From: Arthrobacter sp. RIT-PI-e
GTDB taxonomy: Bacteria; Actinomycetota; Actinomycetes; Actinomycetales; Micrococcaceae
Direction: 5' to 3'
Assembly (NCBI RefSeq): GCF_001187915.1
Contig: NZ_LGIU01000033.1
Coordinates: forward strand, 1 to 64,000
Length of the DNA: 64,000 bases
Part shown: in pieces, positions 17,013 to 26,154 of the stretch
Layout of the letters: each line of letters starts with the position of its first letter
How positions within the stretch are numbered: position 1 is the first letter of the stretch
The notes under the pieces: model-generated
Seen by the model: the letters and a program-made list of their open reading frames with translations, nothing else
What the model was told of the DNA's origin: nothing
The model's database searches: none
Program-made: the position numbers and the translations under genes

Positions 17013-17785
17013 CCCGGGATCGCCCCCTGGTAGCCGTGACCGGTGCGGAAGTCCCCGGTCTCGTAGCGCAGCAGCACCGGGTCGGTGCGCTCAGGGCGCA
17101 GGGTTCGAGCCCACTCCACGCCGTTGGCGATCACGCGGCGCACGTCCGGGTGGTGGTACACCGGGTAGTCCTGGTCGCCGGGGCTGAAGAAGAATATCTT
17201 CCCGAAGCCCCGCTTGAAGGTGCAGCCGCTGCGGACCCCCTCACCGCCGCTGAAGGTGCTGAGGAAGATCAGCTCGTCCGGCGCAGGGATGTCGAAGAAC
17301 TCCCCGTACATCTCCTGCTCCGGGATGATGAACGGGTGCGGTACACCCTGCGCGATCGGGTGGGTGGGATCCACGGTCCACACGATCTCGCGGTCCGCCT
17401 CCGAGCGCCACCGCAGGGTGCACGAGGTGCCCATCAGCTTCCCGAAGATCTTGGACCAGTGCCCGGAGTGCAGCACCACCAGGCCCATGCCGGCGAGGAC
17501 GTGGCGGTGGACGCGCTCGACGACGTGGTCCTCCACCTCCGCATGGGCCGCGTGCCCCCACCACACCAGGACGTCGGTGTTCTGCAGGACGTCCTCGGTG
17601 AGGCCGTGCTCGGGATCGTCCAGGGTGACCGTGTTGACGCTCGCCCGCTCCCCCAGGTTCTCCTCGATGCCGGCGCGGATGGTGGCGTGCATGCCGTGCG
17701 GGTAGATCTTCGCGACCTTCGGTTCCACCTGCTCGTGGCGGTTCTCGCCCCAGACGAGGACGCGCAGGGGTTCGGTGCTGGTCAC
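17009..17785 (-). CDS. ThuA-like (trehalose utilisation) protein
   Basis: This 258-aa protein has a glutamine-amidotransferase-like fold: [11 protein letters not shown], then [33 protein letters not shown] and a C-terminal [20 protein letters not shown]. ThuA proteins take part in 3-keto-sugar or trehalose metabolism, usually beside Gfo/Idh/MocA dehydrogenases as here. It is the first gene of the pair and overlaps the dehydrogenase start by 4 bp. Biochemical activity is not established for most members. Confidence 0.87.
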   Translation of the reverse strand: MTSTEPLRVLVWGENRHEQVEPKVAKIYPHGMHATIRAGIEENLGERASVNTVTLDDPEHGLTEDVLQNTDVLVWWGHAAHAEVEDHVVERVHRHVLAGMGLVVLHSGHWSKIFGKLMGTSCTLRWRSEADREIVWTVDPTHPIAQGVPHPFIIPEQEMYGEFFDIPAPDELIFLSTFSGGEGVRSGCTFKRGFGKIFFFSPGDQDYPVYHHPDVRRVIANGVEWARTLRPERTDPVLLRYETGDFRTGHGYQGAIPG

Positions 17786-17925
17786 GGTGTCTCCTTCAGC
17801 GGGGAATGCGGAACTCCCGCCAGCCTAACCGGTTCAGTAGGAGCGGGACAGGGCCCGGCGATCCCTGTGGAGCCGCCGTCCTATGCTGGTGGGTGAGCCC
17901 TCACCCTCGACACCCCGGGAGCACC

Positions 17926-18249
17926 ATGACCTACGAACTGCGCACGTACACCGCCACGCCGGGCAGGATGGACGCCCTGATGGAGCGGTTCCGCAGCAAC
18001 ACCATCGCCCTGTTCACCGAGCACGACATGAGGAGCCTCGGCTACTGGATCCCCGTGGACCGCCCCGAGGTGCTCGTGTACCTGCTGCAGCACGACGGCG
18101 ATCCCAAGGACAACTGGACGGCCTTCGCGTCCGACCCGCGCTGGACCACGGCGAAGGAGGCCTCGGAGGTGGACGGCCCCCTGACGGCGAGCATCGAATC
18201 GGTGTTCCTGGAGGCCACGGACCTGCACCCGATCGCGGAAGTGCGGTAG
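17926..18249 (+). CDS. NIPSNAP family protein
   Basis: A 107-aa ferredoxin-like alpha/beta-barrel domain starts MTYELRTYTATPGRMDALMERF, the NIPSNAP signature, with a second half containing VLVYLLQHDGDPKDNW. Function is not known in bacteria. The ATG at 17926 follows GGGAGC by 5 nt. It is divergent from the ThuA/Gfo pair and may share its promoter region. Confidence 0.85.
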   Translation: MTYELRTYTATPGRMDALMERFRSNTIALFTEHDMRSLGYWIPVDRPEVLVYLLQHDGDPKDNWTAFASDPRWTTAKEASEVDGPLTASIESVFLEATDLHPIAEVR

Positions 18250-18389
18250 TTCTCGGGTAGTTGCGTGTTCCATGAGGCTGGTCCGGAGAGCACTTGCTCG
18301 GGCCCATGATGCCGGTCGGGCCAGATGCCTGCAGATGGCGTGGGTGCCGTTGTGGCCGTGAAACCGCAGGGCACAACGACACCGGAACC

Positions 18390-18417
18390 CTTGAACCCGG
18401 CGGTGGCCGGGTTCAAG
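18390..18417. terminator. Perfect 12-bp hairpin between convergent genes
   Basis: CTTGAACCCGGC and its exact complement enclose the loop GGTG. It lies between the convergent NIPSNAP and amidohydrolase genes and could end transcription from both sides. No U-tract follows on either strand, so another palindrome-based role is possible. Confidence 0.5.
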
Positions 18418-18453
18418 CAGCCCTCGGCGGCGCATACGTGGCGCGACGTCGGG

Positions 18454-19695
18454 TCAGCCCTTCGAACTGACGATCCGCCCGCCCTGGATGACGGCGTTGA
18501 TCGAGGACTCCGGATCGGCGAGCACCGTGACGTCGTCGAGCGGGTTCCGGTTCACGATCAGCAGGTCGGCGAGCGCCCCGGGAGCGACGACGCCGAGTTT
18601 CCCCTCCATGCCGATCAGCTCCGCGGCCGTGAGGGTGGCCGAGCGCAGCACCTCCTGGGCGGTCTGCACCTGCGCCCGGATGCGGAACTCGGAGCTCTGG
18701 TGCACCTGCATGGACCCGAGCAGGTCCGAGCCGAACACGATCTTCACCCCGCCCTTGTTGGCGCGGTCCAGGGCCTCGAGCCCGGCGTGCAGCACGGTGT
18801 CCACCTTCTCGCGGCTGGCCGCGGGCAGCCCGGCGGCCTCGCCGTCGGCCTTCAGGCGCTCGTAGGTGATGAGCGTGGGCACCAGGTAGGCGTCCTTCTC
18901 CACGAAGAGGCGCACGCTCTCGTCGTCGATCAGGTTTCCGTGCTCGATGCACTTCACGCCGAGGCGGAGACCGCGGTTCACGGCCCTCGCGGTGTACGCG
19001 TGGCCGCAGACGTAGCGGTTGGAGCCCTCGGCCTCCTCGACGACGGCGAGGATCTCGCTCTCGGAGAACTGGGTGGAGTCCACGCGGTCCGTGGGGGACG
19101 CCACCCCGCCGGAGAGCATGATCTTGATGTGGTGGGCGCCGGTGCGCAGCTGGTCGCGCGCGGCCTTCCGGACGGCGTCGACGCCGTCGCACACCACGCC
19201 GATGGACGGGCAGCACTGGTGCGGGTCCAGCATGCTGCCGCCGCGGGAGCGCATGTCCCCGTGGCCGCCGGACTGCGAGAGTGCCTTGCCTCCGAAGATC
19301 ACGCGCGGGCCCTCGAAGAGCCCCTCCTCCACGGCCGCGGCCACACCGAAGTCGGCTCCGGCGACGTCGCGCACCGTGGTGAAGCCGCGGTGCAGCATGG
19401 CCTTCATGGTGCGGGCGGTGTGGGCGGCCACGTAGGTGGGCGACCACTCCGCCATGGCGCCGAGATCCGCAGTCGCCGCCGTCACGTGGACGTGGCCGTC
19501 GATCAGCCCGGGCATCACGTACCTGCCCGCGGCGTCGATGGTCCGCGCATCTGCGGGGACGGAAACCTCGGATGCAGGGCCCACCCAGGTGATCACGCCG
19601 TCCGCGACGAGGATGCTCTGCCCCGGGGACGTGGTCCCCGCGGCGATGTCCAGGACGGTGGCGTTCGAGATGTGTAAGTGGTGGATCTCGGGCAT
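18454..19695 (-). CDS. Metal-dependent amidohydrolase (prolidase-like)
   Basis: This 413-aa TIM-barrel amidohydrolase has a DGHVHV metal site (His68, His70), a likely carboxylated Lys in HIKIMLSGG, further His ligands in YVCGHAYTARA and CIEHGNLID, and the final Asp in VFGSDLLG. The arrangement fits the Xaa-Pro-dipeptidase/imidazolonepropionase-like branch that includes ochratoxin-type amidases. I chose the ATG at 19695 because AGGAG precedes it; an in-frame ATG nine codons upstream lacks this. It is cytosolic and substrate is unknown. Confidence 0.85.
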   Translation of the reverse strand: MPEIHHLHISNATVLDIAAGTTSPGQSILVADGVITWVGPASEVSVPADARTIDAAGRYVMPGLIDGHVHVTAATADLGAMAEWSPTYVAAHTARTMKAMLHRGFTTVRDVAGADFGVAAAVEEGLFEGPRVIFGGKALSQSGGHGDMRSRGGSMLDPHQCCPSIGVVCDGVDAVRKAARDQLRTGAHHIKIMLSGGVASPTDRVDSTQFSESEILAVVEEAEGSNRYVCGHAYTARAVNRGLRLGVKCIEHGNLIDDESVRLFVEKDAYLVPTLITYERLKADGEAAGLPAASREKVDTVLHAGLEALDRANKGGVKIVFGSDLLGSMQVHQSSEFRIRAQVQTAQEVLRSATLTAAELIGMEGKLGVVAPGALADLLIVNRNPLDDVTVLADPESSINAVIQGGRIVSSKG

Positions 19696-20016
19696 GGTGC
19701 TCCTCAGAGGCTGGTGCGGCACGAGTTTGTCCCGATGATTTCAGCAATCAGCCGAAAGTACGACGTCGATGCCACTGTCATCATCGTGCTTCCCGGCCAC
19801 GGCGATGCGCGTGGTGGTCAGCCTGCTCACGCGCCGCTCACCCTCGGCGGATGACGACGGCGCTCGACCCGAACCGGCGCTCAGCCGGCAGGCACCCGGC
19901 GCCTGACCAGACCCGGCCCAGGCGCTGATCCGATTCCCTCGCGGAGGCGACGGCGTTATGGTTCGTGTCCAGGCGGGCATCCGACCGACACGTGACACCG
20001 AGTGAGAGGACCGACG
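19696..20016. other. Divergent intergenic region
   Basis: This spacer separates the amidohydrolase (minus) and VOC gene (plus). I see no gene, strong hairpin or recognisable operator. GAGAGGA at about 20004 is the ribosome-binding site of the VOC gene. Confidence 0.45.
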
Positions 20017-20406
20017 ATGAAACTCCAGACCATGAGCATCTTCGTGGACGACCAGCAGCGGGCGCTGGACTTCTACACCGGGAAACTCGGCTTCGTGGTC
20101 GCTGCGGACGTGCCCCTGGGTGAGTACCGCTGGCTGACCGTCGCGGACCCCGAGCGACCCGACGGGACGCAGATCTCGCTCGAGCCTAAGGCTCACCCCG
20201 CCGTGGTGCCGTTCACGGATGCGCTCCTGGCTGATGGGCTGCCCTACTGCGTGCTCGGGGTCGACGACGTGCAGGCGGAGTACGAGCGGCTGATCTCACT
20301 GGGCGTGTCCTTCACCCAGCCGCCCACCGACCTGGGCACCGTGGTACTGGCGGTGTTCGGCGACACCGTGGGCAATCTCCTGCAGCTGGCGCAGTACAGG
20401 GGCTGA
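20017..20406 (+). CDS. VOC family (glyoxalase/bleomycin-resistance-like) protein
   Basis: This 129-aa vicinal-oxygen-chelate protein has paired beta-alpha-beta-beta-beta modules: MSIFVDDQQRALDFYTGKLGF, then LTVADPERPDGTQISLEP and GNLLQLAQY. The Glu near the end of each module, often a metal ligand, is partly kept (SLEP, but LLQL at the C-terminus). It may therefore bind rather than convert its ligand. It could be a stress or resistance protein. Two strong hairpins follow its stop. Confidence 0.82.
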   Translation: MKLQTMSIFVDDQQRALDFYTGKLGFVVAADVPLGEYRWLTVADPERPDGTQISLEPKAHPAVVPFTDALLADGLPYCVLGVDDVQAEYERLISLGVSFTQPPTDLGTVVLAVFGDTVGNLLQLAQYRG

Positions 20407-20477
20407 GCTCCCGTATCTGTCCGCGAGACCCGGCGAACCGGTCCCACGGAGCGACTCCGCGGCCGTTCGGCCGAGGG

Positions 20478-20514
20478 CGGGGACCCGGTGCAGCGGACGT
20501 GCACCGGGTCCCCG
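20478..20514. terminator. Bidirectional terminator, hairpin 1
   Basis: A perfect 15-bp stem (CGGGGACCCGGTGCA and complement) encloses a 7-nt loop. With the next hairpin it separates the convergent VOC and nucleotidase genes. Confidence 0.75.
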
Positions 20515-20517
20515 ACC

Positions 20518-20552
20518 AGGAAGGCCCGGCACTCGAAGAGCCGGGCCTTCCT
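20518..20552. terminator. Bidirectional terminator, hairpin 2
   Basis: A perfect 13-bp stem (AGGAAGGCCCGGC and complement) encloses a 9-nt loop, 4 nt after hairpin 1 and 16 nt from the nucleotidase stop. It is the likely main terminator for the minus-strand gene; the AGGAAGG arm reads as CCTTCCT on the other strand. Confidence 0.8.
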
Positions 20553-20567
20553 GATTATGTTCCTGCG

Positions 20568-23500
20568 TCAGCTGGTGGGCAGCTCGTCCTCCACATCGTG
20601 CCGACGACGGCGGAGGAGGAGCACCAGCCCGCCGAGCAGGGCCAGAGCCAGACCGGTGCCAGCAATCAGCAGCACATCGGCACCGGTGTTCGCGAGGTAG
20701 CCGCCCGGCGGGAAGGAGGCGGCGTCGTCCCGGTCGGTCCCGCTGTCGGAGCCGTTGTCCGTCCCGGTGTTGCTGCCCGTATCGGTGTTGGCGCCGTCGT
20801 CGGTTCCACCACCTACGCCCGAGCCGTCCCCGGCCCCGGGACCGCCACCGGTGCCCGGGGACAGGGTGGGCTCCGAGGTGAGCCCGTCCGTCGCTTCCGG
20901 GATCGGCGTCGAGGTGGGGTCCGGTGTGGACCCGTCGGTCGGCGTCGGCTCCGGCGTCGAGCCGTCCGTCGGCTCAGGGTCCGGCGTCGAGCCGTCCGTC
21001 GGCTCAGGGTCAGGCGTCGGTGCAGTGTCCCCGGCGAGCGCCGCACGGCCCAGCGGAGCAGGCTCCACGGTGCCGAACTCCTCGAAGTACTCCACCGAGG
21101 CGATCAGGTCGATCTGCCCGCTGTCCGCACGATCGGTGCCCTCGGCGAAGGTGGTGAAGTTGTCCCCACCGGCGGCCAGGAAGGAGTTCGCGGTGACCCG
21201 GAGGACGTCGTCGTCGGCGATGGTCTCGCCCTCGAACGTCATCGAGAGGATGTGCTCGCCGCGGGCCGCCCCGGGATCGTACGCGTAGCCGAAGCCCTCG
21301 GAGACGCCGAGGTGGAGCTTGGGCCGTGTGGAACCCTCGGGCTGCCACTGCTCCTCGAGCACCTGCTTCAGCTGCGCGCCGGTGAGGTCCATGAGGAACA
21401 GGGTGTTCGCGAACGGCTGCACACTGGCGACGTCGCGGTACGTGGTGGTGCCGTCCTCGCCGAACAGCAGGTCGGCGCGGAGACCCCCGGGGTTCATCAG
21501 CGCGATCTGCGCCGGCTCGCCGCCGAGGTTCTCGTTCGACGTGGCCCAGAGTTGCATGTCGGCCACCAGGTTGCCGAGCGAGGACTCGACGCCGCGGTCG
21601 GAGCCGTTGGTCCCGCCCCGCAGGATGTCCGCGGTGATGGAGCCTACCTCCTTGGCGCCCTCCACCTCGGCGGAGTCCACGGCTGCGGCGACGATCGCCG
21701 CGACGGCGGGATCGGCCGGGTACAGCGGGCGGGTCTCCTCGTCGTCGCCCTCGCCCACGGTCTCGGTGAGCGGCAGGAGCGCCGAGGTGACGGACACGAC
21801 CGAGCGGTCCTCGCGGTCCACCTCGATCTCCAGCTGGTCCAGGGTGGTGCCGTACTGCCCGGTCTGCAGCACGGGCCGCTCGCGCTCGCCGTCCCACCCC
21901 TCCACGGGGAAGGAGCAGTTGTACTGCTGGTGGGTGTGGCCGGAGAGGATCGCGTCGATCCCGGCGTCCGCGCCGCGAATCAGCTCACCGAAGTCGGTGG
22001 TCTCCGCACCGATGGCGTCGCAGTCCGTGGACGCGGAACCCTCGTGGGTCAGGAGCACCAGGACGTCGGCCTCACCGTTGGCGGGGTCGCCGTCCTTGAG
22101 CTGTGCGGCCACCCGGTTGGCGGCCTCCAGCTGGTCGCCGAACGTCAGCCCGGCGATCCCGGTGGGGGTGACGCCCGACGGCGTGGACTCGGTGACGGTG
22201 CCGATGAAGCCCACGCGGACGCCGTCGACCTCCTGGATGTAGTACTCGTCCAGGGCGGGTTCTCCCGTGGCGGCGCTGTACACGTTGGCGCCGAGTCCGA
22301 ACTGCGTGCCGCCGTAGCCGGGCAGCACGCGCTCGGTGAGATCGGCGAACCCGCGGTCGAACTCGTGATTGCCCACCACGGAGGCGTCGAGCCCGGCTAC
22401 GCGGAGGGCGTCGATGGTAGGGGTGTCGTCCTGCGAGAAGGAGGTGAAGGTGGAGGCGCCGATGTTGTCACCCGCGGAGACGAACAGGGTGTTCGGGTTC
22501 TCGGCGCGGAGCCGGCCGACGGCACCGGCCAGCACGGCGGCACCGGCCTCGGCACCGTTGGCCTCGAGGCGCCCGTGGAAGTCGTTGATCCCGAGGACCT
22601 GCACGGTGGTGGTGGCGGCGTCGACGGCGGAGCCGATGGCGAACAGCGTGGTGGTGCCGGACACCTCGTTGCCGACGGCGAGCAGCGGCTCCCCCGTGGG
22701 TGAGTCCTCCGCCGGAATGAAGGTGAGGCCCTCGGGGCCGAGGTCGCCCGCCGCCGCGGCGTTGCCGCCGTCGTTCCCGGACTGCGCTAAGTTCCGGTTG
22801 TTCACGTAGGTGACGAAGGTGCTGTCCGCCGGATCGGTGATGTCGTACACCGCGATGCCGCCCACCCGCTCGAAGCCGATGAATGCGTAGGTGCGGCCGT
22901 CCACCTCGCCGATCACCACGCCCTCGGGTTCGGGGCCCTTGTCGTCGCTACGGCCCTCGAGATTGGACTCGGAGTGGTTCGAGTTGAAGTACCCGGGATT
23001 CGCGGCGGCGGTGATCTGCTCGAAGTCGTCGCCGGAATCGAACACCTGCGTGCCGTCCGGGGTCCAGATGGAGAAGGAGCGCGCCCCGAACGCGTACAGC
23101 TCGCCGTAGCAGCCGGCCTCGGTGAGGCCGCTGGCCGTGCTGACGTTGAGGCGGCCGAGGTCGGCGTCGCCCGTGAGACCCGCGAGCGGGCTGTCCGCGC
23201 AGAGCGGGGCGACCCCGCCGCTGCCGAGGTTCTTCACCCGCACACCCTCGACGTAGTCGCCCCACTCGCGGGCGTCGCCCTCGTTGGCGGTGACCAGGTA
23301 CGTCCGACCGCCCGCGGTGTAGGAGTCGATGGAGTCCGGCTGGTAGATGCCGCGAAGCCCTGGGAAGGTGCGGATGTTGGCACTCGGGTCCGCGGTCCGG
23401 GCGCGGTCCGAGGGGGAGATCCCGTTCCCGGGCACACCGTGGTCCTTGTAGCCCAGGGACCAGACGTCCGTGACCTCGGCGGTGGCGAGATCCACCATCG

Positions 23501-24308
23501 CAATCGCGTTGTTCTCCTGCAGCGTCACGTAGGCGGTGCCGCCGTCGATCGTGACGTACTCCGGCTCCAGCCCCGCGGCCACGGGGTTCGGTGCGCCGTC
23601 GATGCCCGCGAAGATCCTGACATCCCCGCGCAGTTCCTTCGTGCCGCCTTCCTCGAACTCCGCGAACCCGGCGGTGCGCACTGCGCCCTGGTCCGGGGCG
23701 GCGACGCCCTCGGGCAGCGTCACGATGCTCACGGACCCTTCGGGGTCAACGGTGTAGTCGTCGTTCGGCTCGCCCTCGTCGGCGACGACGGCGTAGGTGC
23801 CGTCCGCCGAGACGGCCACCATGTCGGGCTGCGCACCCACCTGCACCGCACCGAGCGTCCCCCCGGCACCGGAGGCGTCGAAGAAGACGAGCGAGCCCGG
23901 ATCGGTCTTGGGCACGGCCTCCACCGCGATCACGCCGAGCCCGTCCGGCCGCACGGACACGGAGTTGGAGACGCCGTCCACCTCGATGGAGAACAGGAAG
24001 ACCGGGTCGGTGGGGTCCTCGACGTCCAGCACGTCGATGGCCCCGAGCTGCGCGTTGACCACGAACAGGCGCTGGGTGGCGGCATGGTGCGCCACGATCT
24101 CGGCCGCAGAGGCGTCGAACACACCGCTCTCATAGCTGCCGATCGGCGTGAGGTCCAGGGCGGCGTCCGCCGCCGAGTAGGCGATGGGAGCCGGGACGAC
24201 GGCGGCGCTCGCCGGCAGGGCGAGGAGACCGGCCCCGGTGAGGGTGCACGCGGCGAGGACCGCGACCCCTCTCCGGACGGTGCGGTGGAACGGGCTGGAC
24301 GGATGCAT
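20568..24308 (-). CDS. Sortase-anchored choice-of-anchor I / 5'-nucleotidase protein
   Basis: This 1246-aa surface protein starts at ATG 24308 (GGGAGAAGA before it). A signal peptide covers about 1-40. A beta-propeller-like choice-of-anchor I domain spans about 50-590. A metallophosphatase domain follows (INDFHGRLEANG, SAGDNIG, VGNHEFDRG, LTHEG, SGHTHQQ), then a 5'-nucleotidase C-terminal domain (LGNLVADMQLW, NPGGLRADL, AAGGDNFTTF). A Pro/Asp/Glu/Thr spacer ends in YLANTGA, a hydrophobic helix and RRRR. LANTG fits the LAXTG signal of class E sortases of high-GC actinobacteria. It probably hydrolyses extracellular nucleotides for phosphate or nucleoside supply. Confidence 0.9.
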   Translation of the reverse strand: MHPSSPFHRTVRRGVAVLAACTLTGAGLLALPASAAVVPAPIAYSAADAALDLTPIGSYESGVFDASAAEIVAHHAATQRLFVVNAQLGAIDVLDVEDPTDPVFLFSIEVDGVSNSVSVRPDGLGVIAVEAVPKTDPGSLVFFDASGAGGTLGAVQVGAQPDMVAVSADGTYAVVADEGEPNDDYTVDPEGSVSIVTLPEGVAAPDQGAVRTAGFAEFEEGGTKELRGDVRIFAGIDGAPNPVAAGLEPEYVTIDGGTAYVTLQENNAIAMVDLATAEVTDVWSLGYKDHGVPGNGISPSDRARTADPSANIRTFPGLRGIYQPDSIDSYTAGGRTYLVTANEGDAREWGDYVEGVRVKNLGSGGVAPLCADSPLAGLTGDADLGRLNVSTASGLTEAGCYGELYAFGARSFSIWTPDGTQVFDSGDDFEQITAAANPGYFNSNHSESNLEGRSDDKGPEPEGVVIGEVDGRTYAFIGFERVGGIAVYDITDPADSTFVTYVNNRNLAQSGNDGGNAAAAGDLGPEGLTFIPAEDSPTGEPLLAVGNEVSGTTTLFAIGSAVDAATTTVQVLGINDFHGRLEANGAEAGAAVLAGAVGRLRAENPNTLFVSAGDNIGASTFTSFSQDDTPTIDALRVAGLDASVVGNHEFDRGFADLTERVLPGYGGTQFGLGANVYSAATGEPALDEYYIQEVDGVRVGFIGTVTESTPSGVTPTGIAGLTFGDQLEAANRVAAQLKDGDPANGEADVLVLLTHEGSASTDCDAIGAETTDFGELIRGADAGIDAILSGHTHQQYNCSFPVEGWDGERERPVLQTGQYGTTLDQLEIEVDREDRSVVSVTSALLPLTETVGEGDDEETRPLYPADPAVAAIVAAAVDSAEVEGAKEVGSITADILRGGTNGSDRGVESSLGNLVADMQLWATSNENLGGEPAQIALMNPGGLRADLLFGEDGTTTYRDVASVQPFANTLFLMDLTGAQLKQVLEEQWQPEGSTRPKLHLGVSEGFGYAYDPGAARGEHILSMTFEGETIADDDVLRVTANSFLAAGGDNFTTFAEGTDRADSGQIDLIASVEYFEEFGTVEPAPLGRAALAGDTAPTPDPEPTDGSTPDPEPTDGSTPEPTPTDGSTPDPTSTPIPEATDGLTSEPTLSPGTGGGPGAGDGSGVGGGTDDGANTDTGSNTGTDNGSDSGTDRDDAASFPPGGYLANTGADVLLIAGTGLALALLGGLVLLLRRRRHDVEDELPTS
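20911..21018. repeat. 30-bp coding tandem repeat
   Basis: About 3.6 units of 30 bp encode PxPTDGST-type decapeptides (PDPEPTDGST) in the wall-spanning linker of the nucleotidase. Two adjacent units (20941-20970 and 20971-21000) differ at few positions; the outer ones are more diverged. Unit number probably varies between strains by slippage. Confidence 0.85.
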
Positions 24309-24407
24309 TCTTCTCCCGGGCTGGACGAGGCTGAGTGGCAACCCCTCCTGTCTACGGAGCCGACGTTGAATGCAGGTGAACTCCGGGCGGACCCTGGGTG
24401 ACGGGCT

Positions 24408-24434
24408 CCGGGCGGGCCGAAGGGGCCCGCCCGG
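24408..24434. terminator. Hairpin after Rieske gene
   Basis: CCGGGCGGGCC (24408-24418) pairs perfectly with GGCCCGCCCGG (24424-24434) around a 5-nt loop. It lies 6 nt beyond the stop of the minus-strand Rieske gene and upstream of the nucleotidase, so it likely insulates the two. Confidence 0.65.
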
Positions 24435-24440
24435 TCGGGA

Positions 24441-25310
24441 TCAGCCCGCGTGCGGCAGCAGGACCTCGACGGTGCCGCCTACCACGCGCGTCTCGAAGAC
24501 GGGCTGCGGCGACGTGGCCGGACCCTGCGTCACCTCACCGGTCCGCAGCGAGAAGGCGCTGTCGTGCCAGGGGCAGACCACGCAGGGGTCGCCACCGTCG
24601 TCCTTCAGCTCCCCCTCGTTCAGCGGACCGGAGAGGTGGCTGCAGGCGTTGGCCAGCACGGAGACCTCGCTCCCGCGCCGGAGGACGACGAGCGGCACCT
24701 CGCCGAGCAGCTTCTTCTCCAGCTTCCCCTCGGGCAGATCGGCGAGCGCGCCGATCCCGTGCCACCCCGGCTCCACGCGGTGCGGGACGTCCTCCACGTG
24801 GTTGGCGCCGAGCGCCTGCCGGTAGGACATGTGGCCGCCGAGGAACCCGCCGGCGGAGACGACGCCGAGGCCGGCGTAGGACAGCGCCTTGCCGGACTTG
24901 CCGCGCAGCCGCTGGAGGAGGGAGAGGGAGTAGAGGCCGACGGCGATCCCGTTGGCCGCCGCGTGGACGATGCCGACGCGCAGCTGCTGCTCGTGGCCCT
25001 CGGACCAGTCGGTCCAACCGCTGAGGGCGGTGGGCGCGGCGCTGACCACGCCGGTACCGATGAGGATCGCCGACGCCTTCTGCGAGCCGGGGATCGCATC
25101 CAGCACGGCGGCGGAGAGCCAGGTGCCCATGGGGACGAGGATCATGAGGGGGTGCAGGGGGTGGCCGATGGGCACGCCGTGCAGGATGTCGCGGAGGGCA
25201 CCGGGCTTGATCACGGCCTGCACGAGGTCACGTGCACGGTTGGCGATCGGATCCAGTGCTTCGGCGTTCTCGAGCTTCTCGATGGTTTGCAGGGGACGCA
25301 GGGTCTTCAT
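24441..25310 (-). CDS. DUF2231 membrane domain - Rieske 2Fe-2S fusion protein
   Basis: In this 289-aa protein, residues about 35-175 form a DUF2231 four-helix membrane domain (GHPLHPLMILVPMGTW, GWTDW). The C-terminal 100 residues are a Rieske domain with NACSHLSGPL and CPWHDSAFSL, giving the two Cys and two His ligands. It probably acts in membrane-linked electron transfer, but the partner is not apparent. The DoxX gene follows upstream on the same strand, 90 bp away. Single gene with its own terminator. Confidence 0.87.
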   Translation of the reverse strand: MKTLRPLQTIEKLENAEALDPIANRARDLVQAVIKPGALRDILHGVPIGHPLHPLMILVPMGTWLSAAVLDAIPGSQKASAILIGTGVVSAAPTALSGWTDWSEGHEQQLRVGIVHAAANGIAVGLYSLSLLQRLRGKSGKALSYAGLGVVSAGGFLGGHMSYRQALGANHVEDVPHRVEPGWHGIGALADLPEGKLEKKLLGEVPLVVLRRGSEVSVLANACSHLSGPLNEGELKDDGGDPCVVCPWHDSAFSLRTGEVTQGPATSPQPVFETRVVGGTVEVLLPHAG

Positions 25311-25400
25311 GGGTGCTCCTGGGGTCGCGGATCAGGCATCGGATGCCATCGGCCATGATCCGAAGCATACTGATCATCACCCCCGAACGGACTCGCCCGC

Positions 25401-25847
25401 TCAGGCGGAGGTGTGTGCTTGCTTTCGGGGGAAGAGCATCCTCCGGTCCCGCCAGGCCCCCGTGGACCACAGCGCCCAGAGCACGAGGAGCGGCTGGAAG
25501 AACAGCCGGATCAGGCGTGCGGCATCGGTGTCGAGACCGAACCCGGGGGTTCCCTCCACGTACTGGGCGATGTTCCCGGGGAAGATCACCACGAAGAACA
25601 CCGCCACCACCCAGCCCACGGGCACGCGGTACCTCCCGAGGACCACCAGGGCCGCACCGAGAAGCAGTTCCACCACCCCGGAGGCCAGCACCACGAAGTC
25701 GGCGTCCAACGGGAACCAGGACGGCACCTGCGCCGTGAACTCCTCGCGCGCCACGGTGAGATGCGCGGTCCCCGCGAACAGGAGGGCGGCCCCGAGACCG
25801 ATGCGGGCCGCGGTCCGGGGCAGGGAGGTACGGGGCGTCGTCGTCAT
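25401..25847 (-). CDS. DoxX family membrane protein
   Basis: This 148-aa protein has four predicted membrane helices (about 12-32, 48-68, 74-93, 112-130) and the DoxX features GLGAALLFAGTAHL and GVVELLLGAALVV. It may belong to a thiol/redox or quinone-linked membrane complex. The start at 25847 (MTTTPRTS) was preferred because the longer upstream frame is rich in rare residues and spans the promoter region. Its direct neighbour is the Rieske membrane protein, consistent with a redox role. Confidence 0.78.
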   Translation of the reverse strand: MTTTPRTSLPRTAARIGLGAALLFAGTAHLTVAREEFTAQVPSWFPLDADFVVLASGVVELLLGAALVVLGRYRVPVGWVVAVFFVVIFPGNIAQYVEGTPGFGLDTDAARLIRLFFQPLLVLWALWSTGAWRDRRMLFPRKQAHTSA

Positions 25848-26154
25848 CCCGCGGAGCCTAGCAGCAGCGCGGTGTCCGACTTCCTCCTGCTCCGGAAACC
25901 GCGGAGCAAATCGCGAGACCTGCGGCGCTTCGATCCGATAAAATCCCCAGTGGATCGTCCGTAACCCCAGCAGCTCAGCGCACGTCCGGGATGAGATCAT
26001 CATCCCGGGTGAGCACCCCGCTCGGTCATGACGGACGGCAGGCAGCCGCCCGGACCTCACGAAGGAGATCGTCATCGCCACCCGGAACCGCATCAACGAA
26101 CGACTGCGCACCACTCTCGCCCTCCTGGCCGACCACTCCTCCGCGGGTACCGCG

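Noticed and set aside
19741-20016. Small gene on the minus strand upstream of the amidohydrolase
   Set aside because: The frame has no ribosome-binding site, no family resemblance and a Ser/Arg-rich composition typical of spurious GC-rich frames.
20911-21018. CRISPR-like regular repeats
   Set aside because: The units are adjacent without spacers and encode a PDPEPTDGST linker in frame; this is a protein repeat.
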